This document shows positions 31,658 through 39,830 of a stretch of 41,793 bases of DNA, piece by piece; position 1 is the first letter of the stretch; each line of letters begins with the position of its first letter. A program made the translations under genes and the position numbers. The DNA comes from a virus: positions 1 through 41,793 of the IMG/VR virus record IMGVR_UViG_3300005563_000014. One strand, given 5' to 3'. Under the pieces are notes generated by a model. That model was given only the letters and a program-made list of their open reading frames with translations. It did no database searches and had not been told where the DNA came from.

Positions 31658-33778
31658 TTACTCTTTCCTTGGCATAGCGCTCGGGTCTCCGGCGCTTGCC
31701 ATCTGGTCGGGGTGAATCTGCCCCGGCGCACCCGGCTGCGACTGCGGTGGCCGGGGCTGGCCGCCCATCTGCGGACCCCCACCCGGCGCCTGCCCCTGCT
31801 GCGGCATGGACGCCCGCATCTGCTGCTCGGCCTTCGCCTGCGCGGCTTTCTGGTGGAGCATGATGTGCTTGCGGACGGTTCCGTGGGGGTCGCCGCCCTG
31901 CATCGCGGCCATGTGGACCTGGAGGTGCTGCGCGTCGTTGTCGGAAGGGTGAATCGGGGTGTCGAACCCGTGCTCCATCATTTCGTTTTCAATGTGGGGG
32001 TCGACCGAGATTAAATCCTCGGGGCTGAACACCTCCGGCGCCAGCACCGGACCAAACAGGTTCTCGACCATCTGGCTTATCACCGGGGCGAGGTTCATCT
32101 TGTAGCCGGGGTACGCCTGCGGCGGAATACCGCGCAGCACGTTCACCCCGGCAATCTGCTGCTGGAGCTTGGCCGCCGTCTTCGCCGCCTCTACCCCGTA
32201 CCACCGGAATTCCACCTTGCGGTCGATCTCCTGCGGCTCCAGCTCCTGCATAATCATCTTCTGCCCGACCGGGCCAAAGGACCGGATCAGCATCGAATCC
32301 TTTCGAAACTGGTGGTCTAGTTCGAGGATCAGTGTCAGCATAGGGGTTAGGACACCCTGCTCCAGAACCGCCACCGCGTCAGCAGTGGTGAGCAAGTCCA
32401 CCTGCTGCTCCTGCGCGATCTCGGCCTGATTCATTTTCCGGTTCTTGCCGGTGGTGCCGGGGATCATCGACGGGTTGACGCCGAGCGTCTGGAATATCTG
32501 CGAGCGGTACTCCATCACCCGCTCGGCCGCGTCCTTCCACATCTCCGGGAATTTCGCGAACTGCGTCGATTGCGGGTCGGTTTCCCAAATCGCAGCCGGG
32601 GCGAGCACCATGCTCCCGACCTTCGGGTTCTTCACCGGGTCGGTCATAATGATCGGAAGCAGCGAGAAGTGCCCGCTGTCCGCGCCTTCGTTCACGGTGT
32701 CGTTGGCGAGAATGTGGAAGTCGAGCACCGCCGCCACCGGGGCCTTGCCCTTGAACACGCCGCTCGTCTTGTCGATCGCGCAGGAAATGAACGGCACCTT
32801 GTCGCACCAGTACGGATTGCGCTTGATCGAGAGGAAAATCTTCTCGCCGGCATAGAGGATGCGGCACACACGCCGATCTTTTCCGACCTTGAGCTTGCAC
32901 CAGATTTCGTAAACGACAGCGACCTTTGCGCCGCGTTTGATCTTCACCCCGGCGGCCTCGCCCTGGGCCTTGGCGGTGTCTCCGCGGCCGGTCTTCTCCA
33001 GCGAACTCATCGTATCGAGAATCGCTTCGGCGGCGCTTTCGTCGATCTCCTTGTTGGCGACGCGGCGCTCGACTTCCCCCTTGGTCCAGCGGCGGATGAT
33101 CGCCACTCCGCCACCGATCTCCAGCGCCTGCTCAATCGTCTGTGCAGTGGCGGGAAAAATCGTAACGTCAGAGTCGGACAGCACTTCGATCACGGGGCCG
33201 CTATCGACGACCTCGCTTTCCTCCTCCATGTCCTCGATAGGCTCGGCCGGAAGCTCGTTGCCCTCTTCATCCTCCACCGGGCGCTTGACCCGGCGGGTGA
33301 CGTGGCGGGTGCGTTCCTCCCAACTGATGTACAGGTTGTACTGCCCTTCGAGGTCGCCGTTGATGAGCAGCGGATCGACCACGTTGTTCTTGAGCTTGAG
33401 CTGGTGAATGTAATGCTCAAGCAGGCTGATCGTCGCGTAGGGGGTGTCGCCCGAGCCGAACGCCTCGATGTGCTTCTGGTTCTCAGGGAAGAGCTGGTTC
33501 GAGAACCGCGTCTGCCGGGCCAGCACCGCATCGCGGACGAACGGTGTGCAAATCTCGCTGGTGCCGTGGTAGAATTGACGGTCGGACAGCGTGACGTTGA
33601 AAGCGTCCCAGTGGTCGAGCGCCGATTCGTTCCGGTCGCTCTGCCCCTCGAACGCCTTGGCGGCGGTCTCGCACACTTTGAGCGCCTGCTCGACGATCTT
33701 CTTTCGGCCCGACAGCTCGGCGTCCCGATCCGGCTTCTTGCGCTCCGGCTGCTCTTGCCCTTCGGTCTCTTCGTCCAT
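31658..33778 (-). CDS. Portal protein
   Basis: The 706-residue protein has portal features: long helical stem region, an EGGSLLP-like GADSGHFSLLPIIMTDP segment, VNPSMIPGTTGKNRKMNQAEIAQEQQ in the C-half, and a Gln/Pro-rich tail. It lies between the large terminase and scaffold genes, as in most tailed phages. It forms the dodecameric DNA channel at one capsid vertex. N-terminus MDEETEGQEQPERKK is acidic and disordered. Confidence 0.88.
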   Translation of the reverse strand: MDEETEGQEQPERKKPDRDAELSGRKKIVEQALKVCETAAKAFEGQSDRNESALDHWDAFNVTLSDRQFYHGTSEICTPFVRDAVLARQTRFSNQLFPENQKHIEAFGSGDTPYATISLLEHYIHQLKLKNNVVDPLLINGDLEGQYNLYISWEERTRHVTRRVKRPVEDEEGNELPAEPIEDMEEESEVVDSGPVIEVLSDSDVTIFPATAQTIEQALEIGGGVAIIRRWTKGEVERRVANKEIDESAAEAILDTMSSLEKTGRGDTAKAQGEAAGVKIKRGAKVAVVYEIWCKLKVGKDRRVCRILYAGEKIFLSIKRNPYWCDKVPFISCAIDKTSGVFKGKAPVAAVLDFHILANDTVNEGADSGHFSLLPIIMTDPVKNPKVGSMVLAPAAIWETDPQSTQFAKFPEMWKDAAERVMEYRSQIFQTLGVNPSMIPGTTGKNRKMNQAEIAQEQQVDLLTTADAVAVLEQGVLTPMLTLILELDHQFRKDSMLIRSFGPVGQKMIMQELEPQEIDRKVEFRWYGVEAAKTAAKLQQQIAGVNVLRGIPPQAYPGYKMNLAPVISQMVENLFGPVLAPEVFSPEDLISVDPHIENEMMEHGFDTPIHPSDNDAQHLQVHMAAMQGGDPHGTVRKHIMLHQKAAQAKAEQQMRASMPQQGQAPGGGPQMGGQPRPPQSQPGAPGQIHPDQMASAGDPSAMPRKE

Positions 33779-33785
33779 CGCTCTC

Positions 33786-35753
33786 TTACCTTCTTGCCGA
33801 TATGTATCGGCGCCCCGTGTCCGTCATTCCGTAGGAAAGATCCTCGCGGTCTTCCATCGCGCCCGTGCCCGTCAGCGCGACGAAGCTCTCCAGCGCTTCG
33901 ACTATGGCCCGGTACGGCCCCGGCTCGGCGGTTGCTTCGAGCACCCCGCGCGTGTTCACGTACCGGCAGTAGCCGCTGGAAAGCCCGTTCAGCGTCCATG
34001 TGGCCGAGCTGGAGATGCGCACGGCAGGAAAGCCCTTGCGGTTTCTCTCCAGAAGATCGGAAAGGAGAGGCTGCCCCTGCGCCGGCAGGCCGCCGCGCTG
34101 CGAATTCATCGGAACCCTGCGCGCTGCCTGCACCAGTCCGACGTTCGAAAACTTATCGAAGTGGCTCGGGGGGAACACCGCCGTCACTTGCTGGCCCGCT
34201 TCCAGCCGGGCCTCGGTGGCGATGCGCGAGAAGGTATCGACTTCGTTTCCTTCATAGAACCAGTCCGCGAGCACATAGAGCACTCCGTCGCTCCACTGGA
34301 TAAGCACCGCGCCGACGCCGTTCTGAGTCGTCTGAACCGCCAGCCACGGCTTCGCCCCCTGCACCCTCCGAAGGCCCTCGAAGATATGCTCCTTGTGGAA
34401 GTTCTCGTGGATCGGCTGTCCGGGCTTCAGCTTCAGCGCGTAGGCAAGGGCGTTGGGAGTGTCGATGCGGCCGGTGGGGAAACCGAGAAGCTGGTCACGA
34501 AGGTCGGGAAGCTCCTTGGCGAACAGCACCTGCTTGGCCTTGAAATAAGGCTGCAACCCGCCGATGAAGTCGAGCTTGCCCTTCGGCGCCCGCATCGAGC
34601 GGAACGGGATCGAGATCCCGCGCTTCACCTGCTCCGACCGGATCGGCTGGAGCAGGAATTCGTTCAGGCCGTCTTCCTCGACCCCGATCCACACCGGGGG
34701 CAAATCGCCGGCCGCGCATTCGAATATCGCGTCCACGATCGCGTCGGGCAGGAGCTGCTTTCCCCAAGCGTCCCACACCACGAGCTTGTGCCCGGCCCAA
34801 CTCCACGCTGCGAACCCCGTCGTCGCCGACTTGGCGTTCGTGGTTCGCGCCGGGTCGAACATCGCATAGACCGCCTGCCAGGTGCGAACAGTCGGGTGAA
34901 CAACGATGTCCTCGGGGCGGAAGGTCCGCGACTTGTTGCCGCGGGCCATGCACAGGTACTCGCGCTCGAAATCGTCATACAGCCCCTGCTTTACGAACGT
35001 GTCGCGAAGCTCGTCGATCTTTTCGAGGGGGAACCGATCGGCCCACGTCGACCGCCTTTGCCCTTCCCCGTCGAGATGCTCGATCGGGAAGACCTTGCTC
35101 TCCCACCCCGGCGCTTCGAGGAGGCGAACCGCCAGCGCGTCATTGTCGAGGGGCGTGGCCGCCACGCGAACGAAGGCGTTGACATCGCAGGCGGGCAGGA
35201 GCTCAGCGAAGAACCATTGCCGGGTGCGAGCGCGGCGGTCCTTGTCCGACACGCTCTCCATCGTCTCCACGTCGTCGCAGAACACTGCGTCGGGGCGAAT
35301 ATCCTCGAACTTGATCCCGCGCAGCGCCTGCCCCCGGCCGAGCGCCTTGATCCTCACCCCGTTCGAAAGCACGATTTCGCCGTCGGCCCAGGTCGGACCT
35401 TTCAAGTCTCCAAACAGCGTCATCAGGTGCTCGTTGGTCTCAATCTCGCGCTTGATCGCGTGGACGCGCTCGCACGACCGCTCGAACGTTTCCCCGATCA
35501 CCAGCGCGTTCTTGAACTCGCGGAAGCCCGCCCGGATCGTGATCGCTTCTTCCGCGATGGTCGACTTGGCCCCGCCCCGGAACACCATGTCGATCGACTT
35601 CGGCACCTCGGGGTTGTGCCAGTCGAGGATCATCTGGCGGTGGAAGTCCTGGGTGATGTTCGTGTGGCGGTGCGGGAACAGAACCTCATGCGCCAGCACC
35701 CGGTCCCGGTATAGCCGGTCGAATAGCTCCTGGTGGGCGTCGAAGTGAAGCAC
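33786..35753 (-). CDS. terL: Large terminase subunit
   Basis: The 655-residue protein has the ATPase and nuclease halves of TerL. Walker A is RGGAKST (59-65, Lys63), Walker B is DAVFCDD (Asp160-Asp161), and ATPase motif III lies near VAATPLDND. The nuclease part contains MFDPART (first acidic residue), GVEEDG and LDFIGG. It packages DNA into the head. It starts at GTG 35753. No small terminase is clearly recognised upstream; the 45- and 44-residue proteins are candidates. Confidence 0.93.
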   Translation of the reverse strand: MLHFDAHQELFDRLYRDRVLAHEVLFPHRHTNITQDFHRQMILDWHNPEVPKSIDMVFRGGAKSTIAEEAITIRAGFREFKNALVIGETFERSCERVHAIKREIETNEHLMTLFGDLKGPTWADGEIVLSNGVRIKALGRGQALRGIKFEDIRPDAVFCDDVETMESVSDKDRRARTRQWFFAELLPACDVNAFVRVAATPLDNDALAVRLLEAPGWESKVFPIEHLDGEGQRRSTWADRFPLEKIDELRDTFVKQGLYDDFEREYLCMARGNKSRTFRPEDIVVHPTVRTWQAVYAMFDPARTTNAKSATTGFAAWSWAGHKLVVWDAWGKQLLPDAIVDAIFECAAGDLPPVWIGVEEDGLNEFLLQPIRSEQVKRGISIPFRSMRAPKGKLDFIGGLQPYFKAKQVLFAKELPDLRDQLLGFPTGRIDTPNALAYALKLKPGQPIHENFHKEHIFEGLRRVQGAKPWLAVQTTQNGVGAVLIQWSDGVLYVLADWFYEGNEVDTFSRIATEARLEAGQQVTAVFPPSHFDKFSNVGLVQAARRVPMNSQRGGLPAQGQPLLSDLLERNRKGFPAVRISSSATWTLNGLSSGYCRYVNTRGVLEATAEPGPYRAIVEALESFVALTGTGAMEDREDLSYGMTDTGRRYISARR

Positions 35754-35754
35754 T

Positions 35755-35967
35755 TCAGTTGAGCCTTGCCGGCCGCTGTTCTCCGCTCAGCCGAACGTCC
35801 GCGGCCATTTCCGCCAGCACCGCAGCCCCGGTGTCGAGCGAGAAGTTGGCCGACACCAGCTCATAAACGTGGGCGTCTTTCTCGATGATGAGAGCGAAGC
35901 CATGAACGCCGGGCAAGGTCTGCACGAACGCGCGTATTTTCTCGCATACCTCGGCGGGGAGGCTCAT
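35755..35967 (-). CDS. Small hypothetical protein before terL
   Basis: The 70-residue protein has a beta/alpha-like pattern (VHGFALIIEKDAHVYELVSANF). It overlaps the next gene upstream by ATGA and abuts terL within a base. No family is recognised; a small terminase or assembly role is possible by position only. Confidence 0.65.
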   Translation of the reverse strand: MSLPAEVCEKIRAFVQTLPGVHGFALIIEKDAHVYELVSANFSLDTGAAVLAEMAADVRLSGEQRPARLN

Positions 35968-36101
35968 TGCGTGGGCTTCGGCGGAAGGCCGAACAGCGAC
36001 CTCGCGTAGTTCTCGTCACGCTTGCAGCGGTCGAGCTTCGCCTTCAGCTCGGACGCCTTCGCGCCGCCAAAATTGTACCCCTGCGAAAGACCGTTCTTCA
36101 C
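35964..36101 (-). CDS. 45-residue small protein
   Basis: Read on the minus strand from GTG 36101 to TGA 35964, this ORF overlaps both neighbours by ATGA/GTGA junctions. The product begins MKNGLSQGYNFGGAKASELK and is basic (KAKLDRCKRDENYARSLFG). Coupling on both sides supports it as a real gene. It may bind DNA or RNA; a small terminase subunit cannot be shown. Confidence 0.65.
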   Translation of the reverse strand: MKNGLSQGYNFGGAKASELKAKLDRCKRDENYARSLFGLPPKPTQ

Positions 36102-36232
36102 TTCTTCCGCCTGAACTCTTTTGCGGCCTTCACAGGCATCGGCTTCCTGCCTTCGGCCTTGAGCTTCGCCCGGCCCTTGGGGTCGGCGCTCATCGCCGCG
36201 TACCGGCGCTGCTTCTCGCTTTTTGCCGGCAT
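36098..36232 (-). CDS. DUF3008-like small protein
   Basis: The 44-residue protein starts MPAKSEKQRRYAAMSADPKG and is Lys/Arg-rich. The opening MPAKSxxQRR pattern is characteristic of a small phage/bacterial family (DUF3008-like) of unknown function. AGAGGA lies upstream of its ATG, and TGATG overlap couples it to the KTSC gene. Confidence 0.7.
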   Translation of the reverse strand: MPAKSEKQRRYAAMSADPKGRAKLKAEGRKPMPVKAAKEFRRKK

Positions 36233-36444
36233 CAGGTTTCCTCTCCGTCGAAGCGGTCCCGGATCAGCGCATTGAAAGCGCGGCCGACGGAGGCCGAAGT
36301 CACCAGTTCCGTGTAGGTGCCTCGGGGAACGTCTTCGTAACGGTACGTGCGCCCGTCAGTGAACGTGATTTGAAGCTCATGCGTATCGTGGTCGTACACC
36401 GTCTCGTCGATGTGCGAGGAGCGATGGCGCATGACTTCAGCCAT
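36232..36444 (-). CDS. KTSC-domain protein
   Basis: The 70-residue protein has the KTSC layout: SSHIDETVYDHDTHELQITF, GRTYRYEDVPRGTY, and SVGRAFNALIRDRF. KTSC domains are found in RNA-related and phage proteins; the role here is unknown. ATG 36444 overlaps the upstream stop as TGATG; a GTG three bases earlier is an alternative. Confidence 0.8.
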   Translation of the reverse strand: MAEVMRHRSSHIDETVYDHDTHELQITFTDGRTYRYEDVPRGTYTELVTSASVGRAFNALIRDRFDGEET

Positions 36445-36770
36445 CACGCACCGTCAGCAGGTTCTGCTTCGGGGAGAGGATCGGAGTGAACCTCGGTGAG
36501 CTGCTCGGGTTCGGCAGGCGCGGAGGTTGCAGCCTCCTCGCCTGCCGGTTCCGAGGCTTCCCCCTCAGAAGGCTGCTCGACCACCGCCGCGGCCAAATCC
36601 TGAAGCGCCTTCACCTCGGCCTGCGACGGCTCCCGGCCGCTCAGCAGCAGGTGCGAAATACCGGCGTTGAACGAGCCGAGCACACCGGCGTCGACCTTCC
36701 GGCCTTCTCGTGCCCCCACCTCGATCGAGGTGAGGACCGAATTGACGATCGCAAGAGTGGTGAAGCTCAT
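36444..36770 (-). CDS. Hypothetical protein with acidic tail
   Basis: The start is taken as ATG 36770 (MSFTTLAIVNSVLTSIEVG); the longer frame from 36827 reads into the next gene. The first 60 residues are helical and the rest is an acidic Pro/Glu/Ala linker-like tail. No family is recognised. It overlaps both neighbours by a few bases. Confidence 0.6.
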   Translation of the reverse strand: MSFTTLAIVNSVLTSIEVGAREGRKVDAGVLGSFNAGISHLLLSGREPSQAEVKALQDLAAAVVEQPSEGEASEPAGEEAATSAPAEPEQLTEVHSDPLPEAEPADGA

Positions 36771-36979
36771 TGTCCGTCCTTCAGTTGGGCCATGTAGCCG
36801 TCGATGGTCGCGTTGAGGTTCGACCACTCGGCGTCGGTCGGGCCGCGGTTGTCGGCCTGCATGGCGTGGAGGCTGGAGAGACCGTTGTTGATGATCGCGA
36901 CGACATCGCCGCCAACCTGAACGGCGGTCGGGATCAGCGTCAGAAGCTTTTCGATGAAAGCGAAGACCTCGGGGTTCAT
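36767..36979 (-). CDS. Small hypothetical protein
   Basis: The 70-residue protein starts MNPEVFAFIEKLLTLIPTAV and overlaps the next gene by 4 bases (ATGA). A longer ORF to 37480 reads shadow sequence and is rejected. The hydrophobic N-terminal helix may be membrane-associated. Its function is unknown. Confidence 0.65.
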   Translation of the reverse strand: MNPEVFAFIEKLLTLIPTAVQVGGDVVAIINNGLSSLHAMQADNRGPTDAEWSNLNATIDGYMAQLKDGQ

Positions 36980-37344
36980 TTCGCGAACGCTCCTACGAGA
37001 GTGACGAAAGCCGAGACATCGCTCTCGGCCTGCAACGCCGCGGCGGTAAGGGCCTCGCTGTTGCTTCCGGCGCGAACCGCAGCCTGTGCGGTGCTCAAGC
37101 TCGCCCGCGCTGCGCGCGCGGCGGCGGTTATTTTCGCCACCGACGAAGGGCTGGCGCATGGGAACGCCTGCGTAGACGAGCAAGCCGGAAGGTTCTCGTA
37201 GGCCACCGCCACGGGCAGCGCCGCGGCGAAATCGCTCTCGGCATTGTACACGCCGCGCTGCGCCGCCACGGACGGCGAGCCGGTGAGGGTGGCGCACCCG
37301 GAGAGGCACAAGGCCGCCCCGGCGCACAGGATCAAAGCTCTCAT
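36976..37344 (-). CDS. Lipoprotein, candidate outer spanin
   Basis: The 122-residue protein has a signal peptide and lipobox (MRALILCAGAALCLSGC, Cys17) and an Ala-rich helical body. It is predicted to be acylated and anchored in the outer membrane. In a lysis-associated setting it could be an o-spanin partner or a superinfection-exclusion lipoprotein. It ends and starts in overlaps with neighbours. The holin-like gene precedes it. Confidence 0.7.
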   Translation of the reverse strand: MRALILCAGAALCLSGCATLTGSPSVAAQRGVYNAESDFAAALPVAVAYENLPACSSTQAFPCASPSSVAKITAAARAARASLSTAQAAVRAGSNSEALTAAALQAESDVSAFVTLVGAFAK

Positions 37345-37820
37345 TGCGTAACTCCTTGGGGTTGTTCGGAAAGTCCCACAGAGGCCATCTGCGCCGCCAC
37401 GTTGGCGACCAGCGGGGTGGGTTCCGGCTCCTGCGCCGGAGGAGAGGACGGGGCAGGAACCGGAGCGGGTTGGGGCGCAAGCTCGGGGTGGGCGCTCACA
37501 AGCTCGGCATTGGCAAGCGCGAGAACCGTCTGCGCCAGGTGCGCGATCAACAGGGGGTTCGAGCCTTTCTGGCGAAAAGCCACGAGGTCGGAGGCCAGCG
37601 TCTCAAGCTCGGAAGCCGGGGCGGCGGCGCAAATCTGGGACAGCAGGGACGACTTCTCGATGAACGACCAGGCCAGCGTCCCGACGAACACGGCGGCGGC
37701 AGTTCCTATAGCGACCACCGGGGTCGTTCCGAGGCCGTTGGCGGCGACCGCCCCGGCTCCGGCGGTCAGCAGGTGGCGAACGACAGAGGCCGTTTCGGCA
37801 AGGAATTCGTCCTTGGTCAA
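37341..37820 (-). CDS. Holin-like membrane protein
   Basis: The start is TTG 37820, six bases after GGAGG; an ORF from 37916 would run through the conserved motif. The 159-residue product has two close hydrophobic stretches (LLTAGAGAVAANGLGTTPVV and AIGTAAAVFVGTLAWSF, about 16-55) and a Pro-rich tail. It resembles two-TM phage holins. Coupled next to the lipoprotein gene, far from the endolysin, so it may be a holin or another membrane effector. Confidence 0.6.
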   Translation of the reverse strand: MTKDEFLAETASVVRHLLTAGAGAVAANGLGTTPVVAIGTAAAVFVGTLAWSFIEKSSLLSQICAAAPASELETLASDLVAFRQKGSNPLLIAHLAQTVLALANAELVSAHPELAPQPAPVPAPSSPPAQEPEPTPLVANVAAQMASVGLSEQPQGVTQ

Positions 37821-37908
37821 TCCACCCCTCCCAGGTTCAACGGCTGCGGAACCGTGTCGCTTGCTCCGCAGCCGTCCGACTACACCGCGGCAAGGCGGTA
37901 GGGCAATG

Positions 37909-37922
37909 TGTCTCACGCGGTA
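37909..37922 (+). promoter_or_regulatory. Conserved 14-bp motif, site 5
   Basis: TGTCTCACGCGGTA, upstream of the holin-like gene on the minus strand. A TTGACA box lies a few bases further upstream on that strand. Confidence 0.55.
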
Positions 37923-38116
37923 ATGCCGGTTGTCAATAGGCGGTTAGTCTATGAAGCTAAGTGGTTGGCGCATAACGAAAATTTCAAAATTGGCGCACTT
38001 TTAGGCTAGGTGGCTTAAATTTCGATCGGCAGCCCCCAGGCCCCCAGGCCCCAAGGTTGGGAGGCTCGCCCGCCTCGCGCGGGGATATTGACTCGCGCGT
38101 ACGCGCGCGCGTCTCT

Positions 38117-38158
38117 GTTATACCTTATGGGCCAATCGGGGCTCCTGATAGGTATAAC
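38117..38158. repeat. GTTATACC inverted repeat
   Basis: GTTATACC (38117-38124) and GGTATAAC (38151-38158) are perfect 8-bp arms separated by 26 bases. Similar TATAAC/GTTATA sites occur at 2947, 12118 and 13764. Confidence 0.6.
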
Positions 38159-38424
38159 AACCTTTCAGGCTCTGGGGTGTATGGGCCGGGAGCGCCTCTC
38201 ACCCTCATAGCCGACGCAGCGAAGCGGCGCTCGGGCCGCTCAGGACGCACGGCGCTCAGGACGTACAGCGCTTGGGGTACGGGCCGCTCGCACCCCGCAG
38301 CCGGGAAGCCCCTACCGCCTCTCCTCCTCGACCCCTCCTCCCTCTTGGGGAGGAGCGCGCCCCCGCGTCGCATTATGCGCGCTCACACGCCCCCACACGC
38401 GCCCAATGTGCCCACACCTACGAG

Positions 38425-38467
38425 CGCGGGTACGCGGTGGCCTAGGGCCACATCGCGTACACCCGCG
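38425..38467. repeat. Long GC hairpin in the divergent region
   Basis: CGCGGGT-ACGCG-GTGGCC pairs with GGCCAC-CGCGT-ACCCGCG, 18 bp in all with two 2-base bulges and a 3-base loop. It could be a cruciform, origin or packaging structure. Confidence 0.55.
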
Positions 38468-38537
38468 CGGGCGTAAAGGCGTTTTACCCGATAGCGCCGA
38501 AAAAATGGCGGAAAAGCGTTGTTTTACAGTAGGCGGG

Positions 38538-38567
38538 TTGACTGATTAGCGATTTTGGGCGCATTAA
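38538..38567 (+). promoter_or_regulatory. Candidate promoter for small + genes
   Basis: TTGACT and CATTAA are 18 bases apart, just upstream of the conserved motif and the gene at 38621. Confidence 0.4.
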
Positions 38568-38575
38568 GGGCAAAG

Positions 38576-38589
38576 TGATTCGCGCGGTA
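38576..38589 (+). promoter_or_regulatory. Conserved 14-bp motif, site 6
   Basis: TGATTCGCGCGGTA, 31 bases before ATG 38621 and just after the candidate promoter. Confidence 0.6.
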
Positions 38590-38620
38590 ACGTTTATCGC
38601 GCTAGGTAGAGGAGAGACCG

Positions 38621-38815
38621 ATGCGACAGACAATCTACGCGGAAGTGAATGACCTGGCGGGGAGGGCCAACCCCTATCCGACGGGCATCACTCGCCAAAA
38701 CGCCACGCGCTTTACCATGCATGCGCCGGGTTTCCGCCCGATGGCCTTTCGGACCCTGGAAGCCGCGAAAGCGAAGCTTGAGCGCCATCCCGGCTTCATC
38801 GGGTGGCTCGGCTGA
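38621..38815 (+). CDS. Small hypothetical protein
   Basis: The 64-residue protein has a GAGGAGAG ribosome-binding site. It contains NPYPTGITRQNATRFTMHAPG and a short helical end. No family is recognised. It begins a run of small + strand genes separated by GC hairpins. Confidence 0.65.
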   Translation: MRQTIYAEVNDLAGRANPYPTGITRQNATRFTMHAPGFRPMAFRTLEAAKAKLERHPGFIGWLG

Positions 38816-38839
38816 TGGCCCGCCCGCTTCCCCTTTCCC

Positions 38840-38855
38840 GGCCGGTGATCCGGCC
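38840..38855 (+). terminator. GC hairpin between small genes
   Basis: GGCCGG and CCGGCC form a 6-bp stem around TGAT, between the 64- and 108-residue genes. No U-tract follows. Confidence 0.35.
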
Positions 38856-38876
38856 CAAGCCAAAGGAGCTTTCCAA

Positions 38877-39203
38877 ATGACGACCCTGGAAATTCGCGGT
38901 TTCGTTGTCGGCCCGATCTGGTGGCCTGTCGGAACCGAATGCTTCAAGGAGCTGAGCTACAACGTGACCCATGAAGACGCTCGCATGAGCGGGCCCGGAA
39001 CCCTTCGCGACCATGTTCTCTGCGCGACCAATGACGGAGACTTCCAGAGCTGCGCCATTGCTTGCGGGGAGCTGATCGCCACCAGCTACCGCAAGGATCG
39101 CAAAGTCGTCCGCTCATGGCCGCTGGAGCGGTTTCCGAGTGTTTCGGACTGCCTGCACCCGGACCCGGATTGGTGCCCCCAATTCCCTGAAGATTTCGAC
39201 TGA
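38877..39203 (+). CDS. Hypothetical protein
   Basis: The 108-residue protein follows AAAGGAG. It contains GFVVGPIWWPVGTECFKELS and several Cys (LCATNDGDFQSCAIACGE). No family is recognised. The longer frame from 38649 is a shadow of the previous gene. Confidence 0.7.
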   Translation: MTTLEIRGFVVGPIWWPVGTECFKELSYNVTHEDARMSGPGTLRDHVLCATNDGDFQSCAIACGELIATSYRKDRKVVRSWPLERFPSVSDCLHPDPDWCPQFPEDFD

Positions 39204-39211
39204 CGCGACCT

Positions 39212-39238
39212 GGCCGGCGACCTGGAGGCTCGCCGGCC
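39212..39238 (+). terminator. GC hairpin after hypothetical gene
   Basis: GGCCGGCG (39212-39219) and CGCCGGCC (39231-39238) form a perfect 8-bp stem with an 11-base loop, with short GCGACCTGG direct repeats around it. It has no U-tract. Confidence 0.4.
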
Positions 39239-39268
39239 TAGCCGCTTCAGCAAGAGGAGAAAGCGAGA

Positions 39269-39535
39269 ATGACGACACTTTCCAAAATTATCGCCCGATG
39301 GGACTCGAACGAGGGCAAGCCATACAAGGGCTCGCTGATCGACTTCGAGGCTTACGAGGCAGACCCAACCAATATCGGTTGCATGTGCGCCCAGGGACAG
39401 GTGCTCCACCTGATCGGCGGATGGACTCCAAAGAAGCTGCAAAGCACTGAACAGCGCAAGGCCGATCTGGCGAAAAGGAACAGCGGCGCCAGGTTCGTCT
39501 ATTCATTCGGAGAGGCCGCAAAGCCGAGCTCCTAG
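39269..39535 (+). CDS. Small hypothetical protein, possibly frame-broken
   Basis: The 88-residue ORF has an AAGAGGAG site and starts MTTLSKIIARWDSNEGKPYK. It stops at 39535, but the -1 frame from about 39520 to 39651 has no start codon yet reads like natural protein (AELLEAVDNKTVDRWLAAQ, then EVDRLRIDPRHFRIETQ) and ends in an ATGA overlap with the next gene. A frameshift or sequencing error near 39515-39525 would join them into about 127 residues. Confidence 0.55.
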   Translation: MTTLSKIIARWDSNEGKPYKGSLIDFEAYEADPTNIGCMCAQGQVLHLIGGWTPKKLQSTEQRKADLAKRNSGARFVYSFGEAAKPSS

Positions 39536-39647
39536 AAGCTGTCGACAATAAGACGGTCGACCGCTGGCTCGCCGCTCAGGCGGAAGTCGACCGGCTCCGT
39601 ATCGACCCACGCCATTTCAGGATTGAGACTCAATCGGAGGCGGGACA

Positions 39648-39830
39648 ATGATCCGACTGTACGCTGAGACTTTCACCCTCCCGGCCGGGCAACCCGCCGT
39701 CCGCGTGGTCGTTGATGGCGATCATTCCGCCCCGTGGGAGTTTCTGCTCCGGCACCGCCCCCGCACTCCGCTTCAACGCCGGGCCTGTGAAACCAGGGCA
39801 ATCGACTACGTTCGAAGCAAACTGCCGTGA
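39648..39830 (+). CDS. Small hypothetical protein
   Basis: The 60-residue protein (MIRLYAETFTLPAGQPAVRV) overlaps the upstream frame end as ATGA and the next gene's GTG start. It is basic at the C-terminus. No family is recognised. Confidence 0.65.
   Translation: MIRLYAETFTLPAGQPAVRVVVDGDHSAPWEFLLRHRPRTPLQRRACETRAIDYVRSKLP

Larger units (their letters stand above)
37821..38620. other. 800-bp divergent non-coding region
   Basis: This region separates the late minus-strand operon from the + strand genes and holds two copies of the conserved motif, TTGGCGCA direct repeats (37965, 37990), an AT-rich patch (about 37970-38020), a GTTATACC/GGTATAAC inverted repeat, an alternating CG/TA run (38094-38112), and a strong hairpin at 38425-38467. 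I see no convincing gene. It is the best candidate for a replication origin, packaging site or master control region. Confidence 0.55.

Noticed and set aside
32570-35714. Two long + strand ORFs (577 and 707 codons)
   Set aside because: They lie antisense to portal and terminase, whose motifs are clear, and have Arg-rich, low-information sequence.
37821-38620. Small ORFs in the divergent region (for example 38057-38476)
   Set aside because: They are Arg/Pro/Ser-rich frames over repeats, without ribosome-binding sites.
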